Positions 1 through 9,935 of a DNA stretch of 64,000 bases are shown one piece after another. Position numbers and translations under genes: made by a program. The DNA comes from Phalacrocorax aristotelis (Eukaryota; Chordata; Aves; Suliformes; Phalacrocoracidae): assembly GCF_949628215.1 (NCBI RefSeq), contig NC_134277.1, positions 122,304,963-122,368,962 on the forward strand. The letters run 5' to 3'. Positions within the stretch are counted from its first letter, which is position 1. Every line of letters begins with the position of its first letter. The notes below the pieces were generated by a model. It did not search any database. It saw only the letters and a program-made list of their open reading frames with translations, and was not told the DNA's origin.

Positions 1-476
1 CTTACGATACTTTCATATTTGTGGGGGAATTCTTCCAACTTTTGCTCAACTAACTTCCATGGGAATTTGTATGAGTAATGACCTCAGGACTCTTGGTGTG
101 GAAATAATTATCCTCCTACTGGATGCTATTTATCAAACATATACAACATTATACATGTTCCTTTTCTGGGTAAGTATAGGTGGCTTGTCCACCTTGGTAA
201 AGACCAGTGATAATTATCGTTGGCAGGATAGGTGACACATCATGATTCCAAGCCCCAGTTCCTCCCTCCACGCTATTGCTCTCTTTATCTAAGCTTTTGT
301 CACCCTTGGCTTTTCCATGGGGGTCTGGATCCCGCCTTAGATGATAGAAGAGAAAGGTCAGCTTATTTACAAATCATTAGATAACACATTTACAATGCAT
401 CAAAACATTATGACTTTACAGTAGTTCTTACTTGACTAACAAACATATGCATAAAATCCACTGAAGAAAACAGTGC
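1..476. other. 3' flank of the R2-like element
   Basis: This stretch lies immediately 3' (on the minus strand) of the stop codon of the R2-like reading frame at 477-479. It could contain that element's 3' untranslated region, but there is no poly-A tail or clear boundary. The 28S rRNA sequence that follows genuine R2 insertions is not seen; only TTAGATGA near 336 resembles it. No gene or other repeat is recognised. Confidence 0.3.
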
Positions 477-1210
477 TCAATTTGATAAACAACGAGATAG
501 CTTTTCCTGCCGGGAACTGGACAGTCCTAGTTCTTTCAGCAATTCATAGCTGCCTTGGTACTGTTTTCCACGTGCATCTAACAGAAATCCCATAAATTTA
601 ATGCTATTGGTGTTGGTCAGTTCCTCCACTTGATCTTTTGTGTGTTGGTATTTCTTAACTTCTTCCGCCGCTTAATCTGCCAAAGGTGTTAATTTAGTCT
701 CGTACCTGACTGTGATGTCAACAACTAGGGCTTGGTCTCTTTTAAAAAATGCTAGGCCTGGTTTATATAATTCATTCTGTTCGTCCCTCAGCAGCAGGTC
801 TTTGAATACTACCCAGTCCTCCTTTTTAGCCTCCTCCGCCAACAATTCACATTAGTGATTGTGCCTTTTAATCCTAGCATCCTGTGCCACTGGACCGTAT
901 CCAGTAATGTGTGTGCAGGACTCATTCTCTGCCTGACAGTGTCAACAAGACTTAAGTTGACTTCCGTCTACCCCTTGCTAGAAATTCTCTCATTGGGTAG
1001 CCTGTGGCTCTTAACTGTAATATGGTGATGAGCTTTCTGACCTTGTCAGCCTGTCTAGTACTACCACAGATTTCTCTGTGTCCTCAGCTAGTCCAAACCT
1101 TGAGAAATGAAGCTGGATCAGGCTGCTTTGCTCTTCCTCCATCCTAAGACCTGTATACTTCCAGAAAGTGTAAGCTTCATTCCTAGACCTGGAAATGACT
1201 GACCAATGCC
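477..1210 (-). mobile_element. Dead R2-type non-LTR retrotransposon, C-terminal part
   Basis: Read on the minus strand, this encodes the end of an R2-clade polyprotein. The order is as in the family: a conserved pre-finger segment (ATGYPMREFLARGRR, about 1000-960), a CCHC finger (about 940-870), then the restriction-like endonuclease. The finger has C-x2-C-x8-H-x4 followed by Gly instead of the last Cys, then the signature DARIKRHN. The endonuclease core reads KPGLAFFKRDQALVVDITV: the PD-x12-D spacing is kept but the first catalytic Asp is Gly. A Lys-Lys-Tyr motif follows, and the frame ends at a TGA at 479-477. At least two in-frame stops (near 849-853 and 671-675) and a frameshift just before the finger show it is dead. 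Intact family members cut the target DNA with this domain and prime reverse transcription there. The reverse transcriptase is not recognisable in the window. R2, R4 and NeSL relatives share this architecture; R2 is the closest by eye. Confidence 0.76.
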
Positions 1211-2494
1211 CACTTCTATTTATTTAAGGACTTGCCAAGATGTTGTAAAAGATAACTCATAACTAGGAGTCTGGGGATGTACAGTGCAACACAGTGACGT
1301 TGTCCACTCTTAGATACAAACAATATAGTCTTTGCTCATGTCACTGTGCTAATTGGTAGGGCCACATTTCTCCTCATGGGAGTGCGAGCAAGGAAGGCAA
1401 ATAGAAGGGGACAGGTGCTGAGCACCGCAATTCTGGTAATGGCAATACTTGCAGGGCATCTGTGCTCCCAGTCTTTCCTTCAGGGGCATAAAAACCCACA
1501 TGTAGCTAGTCAAGAAACAGACATGTATCAATAAAATAAAGCCAGAGTGTAATTAAACAATAAAACATGACAAACAGTGCGTTTCTAGGGAATTACAACA
1601 TGCCTTGGGTGGAGTTATAAGGCATGAGGCCAAAGGTTGGATGGCTTTAATCACCCAAGACACCAGAAAACCCCTAATGCCGACACTGCTAGGGAAAGGA
1701 AGAGTGGGATGGTGTGGGCAGTCTTTCTGCATGCAGTTTAGAAACTAAGTTTTGAATTTATCCTGTTTGGGTACAGAACTGTCTGTATCTCCTGCATGCC
1801 TTCTGCTGTGTTTGGCCTTAAGTGGTTAAGCTACTAAGGCTGCAGAGTGACTCTGGCATGTCCAACCAACTAGTCATTTGTTTGGCACCCAGGTAGATCT
1901 AATGTGTGGAGCAGAAAGTTTTACTCTGGATTAAGGCATTTTTTTTTCAGCCCGTGCCTGGGCTGGGATTTCCAGAAGTAGAGCTCAAGAGCAATGAGAC
2001 CATCTGCTAACTCTGGTGTGGGGAACAAGGAACCAGGAGAAAGAGAGGATCCCTGGGATGCTATAAGCTGGACTGACAAGGGGTCTGCACTGAGGCTAAG
2101 ACTGGGGAGCCTCGAGGTGACATATCTAGGGCTACAGACATCCTGTGGCCAGGGACTTGGCCAAAAAGGCCCAGGGGATGAGCTGAAAGCAGGAGTTACT
2201 TTGTCCAGTGAGGTGGGACAAATGATGGGTGAGACTGTTCGACTGCTTTTCAGTGTGGATGATTAAAATATAATTGTGATACCACCAGGTGTCCTGATGG
2301 CTACTATTGTACTTCTGTACAGGGGGCTGTGAGATTTCAAGGAGCTGTGGGTGGGATGGCCAGCTTCTTCCTCTTCATGCTGATCTTCTCCAAGTGACCT
2401 TTCTAAGAATCTGAAGCTCTGACCAAGAGGTAGGAATGAAGCATTGCTTGCAGGTGCAGCATTTCTTTTACTCTCTGTTCTTCCTCTCTGTTAG
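1211..2494. other. Unassigned sequence
   Basis: No recognisable gene or repeat. A minus-strand frame at 1349-1531 is Cys/His-rich but has no regular finger spacing. An open stretch of 90 codons at 1994-2266 on the plus strand resembles nothing I know and has no splice or promoter context. The right end is a pyrimidine-rich tract running into the candidate splice acceptor at 2494. Confidence 0.5.
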
Positions 2495-2833
2495 TTTCTG
2501 ACATTTGGCTGGAGAGATAGAAGAAGACATCTGCAGACGCGGAAGACTTCTGCTGAGAACCGCAGCTGGCAGGAGGATATTGTCTGTCAATGAGGGGCAG
2601 AACCTAAACCCGGAGTATTACTGCAGTGGCAGCTCCCAGGAGGGTGCGAGAGTAACAGGCTCTTGGAGAAGAGGTCTTGTGAGGTGGGAGCCTTTGTGTC
2701 ATGCTGGTAATAAAATGTTCAAAGATGGAACATGCTGATTCACAGAAACTGAGACTGTTTGTGGGAAAGGGTTGGCTTTCAGAAATCTCTTGACTTGAAA
2801 ACTATTGTGGAAATAAAGTTCTGGAACTGTCAG
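2495..2833 (+). ncRNA. Possible terminal exon of a non-coding transcript
   Basis: A long pyrimidine tract (about 2462-2490) ends in TTAG, a good-looking 3' splice site, and the following 340 bases finish with two AATAAA signals at 2709-2714 and 2812-2817. The second is followed by a T/G-rich stretch after about 15-20 bases, as expected at a cleavage site. No ATG-initiated protein of note is present. The pattern fits the last exon of a long non-coding RNA, but such combinations also arise by chance. No expression evidence is available. Confidence 0.25.
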
Positions 2834-3849
2834 AATGTTTTGATGGTTTCTAACTGAGTGGCTTTCTCATTCAAAATTACTTTTTATTTAGAAAATTAAA
2901 CTTAATAGCATCTTTAAGAAGTTGTATTGAAAAGATATGGTTTGAAATTGTCAAAGCAAAATGTTGGCCTTGAAGTCCAGGTTTTTTTTTTTCTTTGCCC
3001 AGGTTTTACTTTTGAAAATTTTAATAATTTAAGCCTTTCCTCCCACTTTGAATTGTGGAAAAAATTACTGATATCTAAAAAACTGTTTACAGGGAAACCG
3101 TTTCTCTCTCAGCTTAACATAATGGACTGTACCAGTTTTACGTGGAGTAGCCCCATTTAAAAACAAGAAGTTTCTAATAAATTCATTTAAAAAAAAATTA
3201 AATGATTCTATGGCTACAAAAGCCGCCTATTACTGCTGCAATTAGTCTCCCACAAGTACAACCAGGTTTTCTGATTTTAGACTTAAAATGATTACTGATG
3301 ATTGTAATGCACTCAAAAGAAACCAAATACAGATGGTTAAGTTTGAACAATGTTTTTCTCACACAGTATTTAACGTTCAAGAAAGTAATAAAACAAAGAA
3401 GTCCCAATTCAGTACTGTGCAGCATGTCCTGCTGATGTGTTTATTTCTGTTGCCTGGATTTTAATCACTGGGATGTGCTCACTTCAAATGTGATGCTAAA
3501 CATTGCCTGTTATTATAATGCATTTCCCAGGAAAGTGCATTCTGACTAGCATGCAAAGCAAGGAGAAAAACATAGGGGGATTAGTATTTTTTTTTTAACG
3601 TGGCCTTAAGAAAAACAATGGTTCATTCTTTGGATCCTGAGTCCTATTTATACTGTTACCAGTTTGGCAAAGGGAAAGGGCCTTCTAAGTGAGTGTAAAT
3701 TACCATTGTACCTACAGCTTCACGGTGCCAGCGGGCCATACTAAGTGTGAATTCAGCTCCTCACAACTCAGTGTCATGCTTTCTGCCACCACCATGCCAG
3801 GAAGCTTCATGGCATGGCTCACAGCCTTACCAATGTGCTTGCAGGGCCT
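2834..3849. other. Unassigned AT-rich sequence
   Basis: AT-rich DNA with several short A and T runs (for example near 3189 and 3589). I see no gene, no recognised repeat and no structural signal. Confidence 0.5.
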
Positions 3850-3965
3850 GACTCCCAGTCTCCGTCTGCTCTGTGTGGACATTAAAGATGCCGCTGTGCT
3901 TTTTCCTAAGAGTAGTGGTTTGTTACAGAGTCCTTGGCTATAATTATGTCCCACAGTAACCATTG
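3850..3965 (+). repeat. Probable ancient amniote retrotransposon remnant
   Basis: The run containing TGTGGACATTAAAGATGCC and TAAGAGTAGTGGT followed by TCCTTGGCTATAATT resembles, from memory, the tail of an old vertebrate LINE/SINE family. In that family, 'attaaagatccc...cactttt..aagagtaggg' precedes 'gtcctggc'. The copy is strongly diverged, so the family cannot be named safely. Confidence 0.35.
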
Positions 3966-5670
3966 TGCAGCAAGACATGAGTCAGTTGACGACTTCTAGT
4001 CCAGCAGTGGTTGTGTTTTGGTGGTGGTGATGATACAGATTTCTGGAGCAGTGAGTGAGTTAGCTATATGGTGAAGTGTTGTTGCTGACATAGTTAGGTT
4101 AGCTGGGTTCGCTGGTTCAGCTTGTGTGCTAAAAGTGCTTCTCATCACAGTGATGTCGGGGTGCTGTGCTGACATAAGATGTATAAAACAGATATGACTG
4201 CATTTCTTTTATTTGTAACACTGTTGAAACCTTTATAGTACTACGTACAGTTTCAATCTGTTGTGTTAAAATGATGGTGGATGGTGAGGGGGAGTAGAAG
4301 GTAAAGCAGAATAGCTATGGGGGAAAGGTGGCAGCTTTCCAGCGTGCCCATATTACTGAAACTAAGACAAAACATTTTTTTTTTTCCACTAGGACTGGCT
4401 AGAACCTCAGCATACTGTCTCTGATTCAGTCAAGCATAAAAACTGTTCATTCTGTGACTGCCCACTTTTAGAGCCTTTCAAGTAGTTTTACCTGGGAAAC
4501 TTTATGGCAGTAATATCTTGCAATGTAAAACATTATTGTCCTACGCTGTGCACTTGGGACTTTATCATTAAAAGCAGCGGGTTGGCAGATTTGCTGGGGA
4601 GCTGGTTGGGTGCCTCCATGTCATTAGTCCATGTTACATGTGTTACTGAAGCCCAGCAGTAACTGCTTAGTGTGGAGGTACAGAGAAACAAAAGAATCGC
4701 TGTTGGCAGACATCATCAGCTAGTTGTTCTTGTCCACGATTTCATGATGTTTAAGGCGCTGCGGAGCTTTTTTCTCATTAGCAAGAGTCAGTATGCAGAA
4801 AACAGATCTCATGAAGTGCTGGTGTACTGTGTCACCCTGTTCCATCTTCATTTCAGCATCACCCACTCCCGCCTTGCCTGAAAAGTTACACACTCTGCAG
4901 GATGCCTTGGGAAGATGGATTGTTTTCATTTGCAGAGAGGTTTGCAGCAGAGCACTTTTAAAACGACATTGTAAGAAATTGCTACAGAGCGAGACCTGCT
5001 CTGACTTTTATTTATATAAAAAGAGATCAGGGTTAGGATTTCTAGTTGGAAGAAACCCATGATTTTACTGGGACAGGGGGGCTCATTCTTCTCTCCTGGC
5101 ATGCCATGCTCTCTGCAATCTATTTGAGAAGCAATAAAGCAGGTAATAAAGTGGCAATCAAAAACAATGCTTCAGTAGTCCTGAGCCACGGTTTGTAGGA
5201 TTTCATTTGGAACTTATTTACCTAACCCCCTCCCACACAGCTATCTGTCTTAGGCACCTACACCAGTCTCCTCTTTGGAGTACTTGAGGCTGTCAGAATC
5301 TTAAATTTAGTTCTTTTTCACAGCAGCCCAGAAGGCTTTATTGTTGGGAAGGGGAAGTGCAGGGAGGTAAGGGTATACAGGCACTACTGGTATGGAGTAC
5401 AGAGATGGTAGTAATGACTCTGGAGCCAGGAGCAATACATTTGCATCAGTGCCACATTATAAGAGGAAAACTGACCCTCCTAAGAAGAAACCTGTGTTTC
5501 TCAGGGGTGTGCTGGGGCTGGGGGGCTGTCCTGTCACCAGTTCTGAGTAAGAACTTCTCCATGTCTTTACACCTCACTGTGCTGCACCGCACCCAGACGG
5601 TGCTCAGGGGGTCAGAGCTGTCAGTGTTTTGGTGCTCTGAAGTACAAAGCAGAATGGCCTAAGTGACTTA
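3966..5670. other. Unassigned sequence
   Basis: No gene, exon or interspersed repeat recognised. There is a T11 run at 4375-4385. Short open frames (for example 4793-5062 and 5357-5662) occur in both strands without family resemblance, as expected by chance. Confidence 0.5.
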
Positions 5671-6385
5671 GAATCATAGAATCATAGAATATCTAAAGTT
5701 GGAGGGGACCCATAAGGATTATCATGTCCAACTCCCTGCTTCTCACCTAAAACTAAACAAGATGACTAAAAGCTGACAGACTTGGTGCCATGACCACTTC
5801 CCTGGGAGCCTGTGCCAGTGACTGACCATCCCCTCAGGGATGAACCTTTTCCTAATGTCCAGTCTGAACTTCCCCTGATGCAGCTTTGTTCCATTTCCTC
5901 GTGTCCTATCGCTGGTCACCAGAGAGAGGAGATCAGCGCCTCCCCCTCCGCTGCCCTCCTTGGGGAAGCTGTAGACTGTGACGAGGTCACCCCTGAGCCT
6001 TCTCTTCTCCAAGCTGAAAAAGCCAAGTGACCTCAGCTGCTCCTCATAAGTCTTGCCCTTGAGGCCTTTCACCATCTTGGTCACCCTCCTCTGGACATGC
6101 TCTAATAGTTGGATGTCCTTCTTATATCGAGGCACCCAAAACTGCACGCAGTACTCAAGGTGAGGCCGCACCAGTGCAGTGCAGAGTGGGACAATCCCCT
6201 CCCTCGACCAGCTGGCTATGCTGTGCGTGGTGCACCCCAGGACACAGTTGGCCGTTTTGGCTGCCAGGGAACACTGTTGAGTCGTATTCAACTCACCATT
6301 GACCCAGACCCCCAGATGTCATTCCACGGGGCTGCTCTCCAGCTTCTCGTCCCACAACTTTTATGTATAACCAGACTTACCTCAC
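5671..6385 (-). mobile_element. CR1 LINE, 3' part, minus strand
   Basis: The element begins on the plus strand with GAATCATAGAATCATAGAAT, the reverse complement of the terminal ATTCTATG repeats that end avian CR1 LINEs. It runs right into the C-terminal part of CR1 ORF2, the reverse transcriptase/endonuclease polyprotein. Read on the minus strand, about 180 codons (6291 down to 5743) are open and contain the typical [25 protein letters not shown] and [11 protein letters not shown] segments. The last residues are out of frame with the normal C-terminus, showing a frameshift near 5830. The 5' truncation near 6385 is the usual result of incomplete reverse transcription. It is inactive. Confidence 0.93.
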
Positions 6386-7682
6386 AGCTGCTGAAAGTAC
6401 CTCCTGAGGTTCCTTTCAGCCTGAATTCCTATATGGTCCTGTGATCCTACATCTCACAAGTCCAGAGCTGTTGCTATAACCACTAAGCATTCCTTTTCTT
6501 TACCCTTCAGCTGTGGTTAGTTGGCTATACCAACAGTAAGATAGTGGCTGTTGCTGACAGCAGTGCTTCTCACCGTTCACAAATAGTTCAGAATGAAGTT
6601 CACGTATTATCTTTGATTGACAGGCATATAATTAAAGCAAGATATCTATGAGCTGGTCATAATTTTCTCATATTAATTATTTTACATATTTTAGAAAGCT
6701 GTCTTTCACAGATGTTTTCTCTATATGTTGGTTATGAACCATTTGGTGAGCATCACTGGGCTTCTTGATTGCTACTTTGCAGTTAGGTACCAGGAGGTTC
6801 TGACCTAGCTGGGGCAAGTTCACAGCATTGCTGGCTTTCATAATCCAGAGTGGATAAGTTAGATATTTTCTCTTCTTCTTCAGGATGGCAAGATTGATAT
6901 GCTTTCTGCAAGTTTTTATGCCAGTAGATATTAATCCGGATGTGGTGAAGAAAGGCTGAAGAGAGAACTGAATGATCTTAAAATTTAAAATTATATGCAC
7001 AGAAGAGGCTTATTTCTCAGTTTCCCCTGTTTTACATTACTGCTCTGGAAGTCCTTTTCCTTTGCCCTCTCTGTATTTTTGCAAGTATCTTCTGTTGGGC
7101 AGGAACACGTTTAAAGGGCAGAGCTGAACAGCTAGTGATAGAAATATTATATGGTTTTTATAGATACCCTTCTGTCTCTGGAGACTAATAGATTTAAGAT
7201 CCTAGACTAATTGTAATATACAGAACTGACGGAAAATTGGGACACAGTTGACCATGATTAGGAACTTATGCAGAGCATTTCCTTCAGTTTTCACTCTTCC
7301 AGGATAAGGGTGGGATTCTGTGTTCCTTGCTCAAGCCAAGCTTGAGCTTTGTCAGGGTAATGGGCTGTTGCCTGAATGAAGACTGCAGCATTTAGAAATA
7401 TAGTTCCAAGCAGATTTTCTACTCTTTATTAAGTTTCTACCTTGCTGTAGGATTTGAGCACATCCCAACCTTTAATACCTTTCTCATTGTAAAATACTTT
7501 GGGATGGAGGAAAATATTGTCATCCCAAATCTGCTTGTAGGGAATTGAGATGGGGAGAGCTGAAGAACTTTAAATCATTCAGATTTCCAGTGCTACAGAT
7601 GGGACCTTACTCAGGTGCCTCACTCTCATAGCTGGTAGCTAGGCATTTTTGAAAATGTCCCTAGAGATGTTTCTCTGGAAAT
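6386..7682. other. Unassigned sequence with small ancient SINE/LINE traces
   Basis: At about 6435-6490 the words 'cctgtgatcc' and 'gctataaccactaagc' resemble the tail of a MIR-type SINE. At 7478-7510 'cattgtaaaatactttgggat' resembles an old LINE 3' end. Both are too decayed to delimit. No gene is visible; the minus-strand open frame at 6677-7000 is unrecognised. Confidence 0.3.
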
Positions 7683-7756
7683 CAGTGACGTGGCAGAGCA
7701 GGGACTTGAACCCACCCTGGTGTCCCGGATGCTTAGCTAGTGCTGCAAATGCTGGT
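7683..7756 (+). repeat. MIR SINE fragment
   Basis: The run GTGACGTGGCAGAGCAGGGA followed by CTTGAACCCACCCTGGTGTCC and 'gcttagctagtgctgcaaa' matches the core and tail of the mammalian-wide/amniote MIR SINE, whose consensus reads 'agtggcagagc.ggga.t.gaaccca..tct' then 'gctctaaccact'. MIR copies are old tRNA-derived SINEs spread before the amniote radiation and are inactive. Confidence 0.6.
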
Positions 7757-8229
7757 TTATCCTTCCTGTCCTAACATTGCACTTAGTCCTGTCACTGCTG
7801 CCTTTGATTTAGAAGGGCCACTCTGAATAGAAAGACTGTACTCAGCGTGAGTAATGGTGGTGAAATTAGTCTGTCTTTTTAGTAGCTGATTTTTAAGCCT
7901 GAAAAATCTGGCATCTCCACAAATTGTGAATCAGTGCATCCAGCTACAGAAGTTATCCTCTGCAAATTGAGGAGCCCGTATCCAGCCGTATTGCTGTTGA
8001 ACTACGGAAATGCTGTCTGAATGTAATTCCTCTTTCTATCACATCCAGAAGATACTTGCTTTCTCTCTGTAGAAGGAAAAGATCAGAGAAGGTAAAAAGC
8101 AAACTAGAGTAACAAAGGAGGGGGAAAAAAATGTGTTCAAAAGACCTCTGTCTCTCCTCAGCTTCCTGCTCTCTCTCCCCCCGCCTCCTCTTCCTTCTGT
8201 CTCTAAGGGTTAAATATGCAGAGGGAAAA
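7757..8229. other. Unassigned sequence
   Basis: No repeat or exon recognised. A pyrimidine-rich stretch lies near 8150-8205. Confidence 0.5.
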
Positions 8230-8670
8230 AATTGCTAGACTTTATGTCTGTGCTTGGTGGGAACTATTAAATTACGGCTGGATGTTTTTAATTATGCCAC
8301 ACATAAATGCCTGAACACAACAGCGTTTTAATCCAAATGTGAGCCTCATTTATGTGTGTTCTGTGTTTGCTCTGAAATGCACTGGCTGGCACTTGTTTGT
8401 GGTGGCCCCTTTGTGGCATTGTAACAGTGTGGGTTCTCCCTCCCCCCCTTTTTTTTTTTCCCCAAGTGTGAGGATGGGAGCTAGTGCTGGCGAGGGGGAA
8501 AGGAAATGGGTAATAAAACAGAGAGCTAAGCGGCTCACTGGAGCCAGCGATGCTGGGATCTGGTTAATTGCTCCGAAATGAAAAAGATTCGGGGGTTTTC
8601 ATGAAATCCCATAGGTGCATTTGCCAAGCCTCAAATATTAGATTGAATTACAGTTTCTAATTCCTCCCCC
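8230..8670. promoter_or_regulatory. Candidate conserved non-coding element
   Basis: This repeat-free block contains several homeodomain-type cores (attaaatta near 8267, ttaattat near 8288, ggttaattg near 8562) and CATAAA-type caudal-like words. It lacks the decayed look of the surrounding DNA. Such composition is typical of developmental enhancers conserved among vertebrates. This is a judgement from sequence texture; no alignment was available. A short poly-C/poly-T tract at about 8442-8465 interrupts it. Confidence 0.33.
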
Positions 8671-9593
8671 CCTTTACCCACAGCCATGTGTCTTATTTCT
8701 TCCTAAGGCTTGTCCACTTTTCAGAGAAATGAATATAAGAGGGAAGCTGAGTAAGGACTGCCTGCCTGCTTGTTTTACACCTTCCCCACCTACATCTTTT
8801 CCTAATCCTACCTTTTATTAAAAAACAAGAAATCTCTCTCTCTCTCCTCCACTGTATCCCAATCTGTTTGTGGATTTGAGGTTGAAATGTTGCCTATGTG
8901 CTCTGCCTTGCCAGGGGCTGTGGGGAGGGCGTACCGAGGAAGACTGTCTCTGTCCCTTGTTCTCTACACCCACGCACTAGCTAAGCATAATATAATCCTT
9001 TTCTGCATAGCCACCAAGACTTGTTTTTTTAAAGGGGCTTTGACCTGTCCCTCTCATTTTCAGGAATAATTTTACATTGGCTGTTACTTGTGCCAGCATT
9101 TTTACTATCCCACAAAGGGATTTCAGCACCTGATTTGTGGGTGTAAGGGGACTTCACTGGGAAATTACATCAGTGGCGTAGCTCAGAGGAGTAGCTGTCT
9201 CCGAGACCAAATCCTTAAATGGTAGGATTGGCACCCACAGAACTGAAGCTGGAGCTGAGACTCTCCTGTGTATTTCCATAAATCAAGATGCAAGCCCCTT
9301 TTCTGACAGTTACTGTGTTTTGTTAACCAGTGAACAATGTATATTTTCTCAGTCTGGACATTTCAAGGTTACAAAAAAGTGCACCTTGATTATTAGGCTG
9401 GTATCTGATCCAAGCCTTGTTTATCTTCTTGTGAGGAATTGGAAATCTTTCCTCTTTCTTCTACCCTGGAGCTGGGAAGGCCCTCTGAGTCACCTAGGTC
9501 TGTCTCAGCCTTGGAACAGACCTTTCTGCTGGAAATTTCTCTGGCATATTTTTCAGAGCTGATCACTCTGGTGCTCTCAGCACCCCCCCTTCT
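8671..9593. other. Unassigned sequence with a short CT repeat
   Basis: A (TC)8 tract lies at 8833-8848. No gene or interspersed repeat is recognised. The 134-codon frame that crosses 9439-9843 is kept open largely by the poly-C tract (poly-proline) and is not judged coding. Confidence 0.5.
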
Positions 9594-9614
9594 CCCCCCC
9601 CCCCCCCCCCCCCC
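9594..9614 (+). repeat. Poly-C tract, 21 bases
   Basis: An uninterrupted run of 21 C, preceded by a C7 run at 9582-9588. The opposite strand is a G21 run able to form G-quadruplexes. Exact length is likely to vary and to be error-prone in sequencing. Confidence 0.97.
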
Positions 9615-9840
9615 AGCAAATGCTTCTTATGCACTTCTTCAGGGACCTTTATTTTTTTGTCTTTTTATTTTGTTTCACCCTTCTTTTTGTGTTTGGGGTA
9701 AAGGTGTTCCTGCATGCCAACCTCAATTGGCTGGCTCAGTCCCTCCGTCCTCCTGTAAGTTGTTGTTTCCTACATTCCTGTGTTATTTCTCACCTTCCTC
9801 ATACCATTTATCCATGGAAGCTGGAAATGAGTGTGTGAAA

Positions 9841-9935
9841 TGATCCTCCAAAATTTGCATGCACATTAGCAATTAAATGTAAGTTCCCACTTTCAGTCTG
9901 CTGTGATTATTTTACATAATTAAAACTTAAGGGCC
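9841..9935. promoter_or_regulatory. Candidate regulatory block with octamer and TAATTA sites
   Basis: The block holds a perfect POU octamer ATTTGCAT at 9853-9860, AGCAATTAAATG at 9869-9880 and TAATTA at 9917-9922, all within 70 bases. The cluster resembles enhancers bound by POU and homeodomain factors. Function is inferred only. Confidence 0.3.

Noticed and set aside
336..343. TTAGATGA as the 28S rRNA junction of R2
   Set aside because: The match stops after eight bases; the expected neighbouring 28S sequence is absent.
1349..1531. Cys/His-rich minus-strand frame as a zinc finger
   Set aside because: Cys and His spacing is irregular and does not fit C2H2, CCHC or other finger patterns; it also lies beyond the part clearly alignable to R2.
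5743..6291. 182-codon minus-strand frame as a host gene
   Set aside because: It is the reverse-transcriptase C-terminus of the CR1 LINE at 5671-6385.
9439..9843. 134-codon frame with a poly-proline stretch
   Set aside because: The frame is carried through by the C21 tract and has no other protein-like feature.
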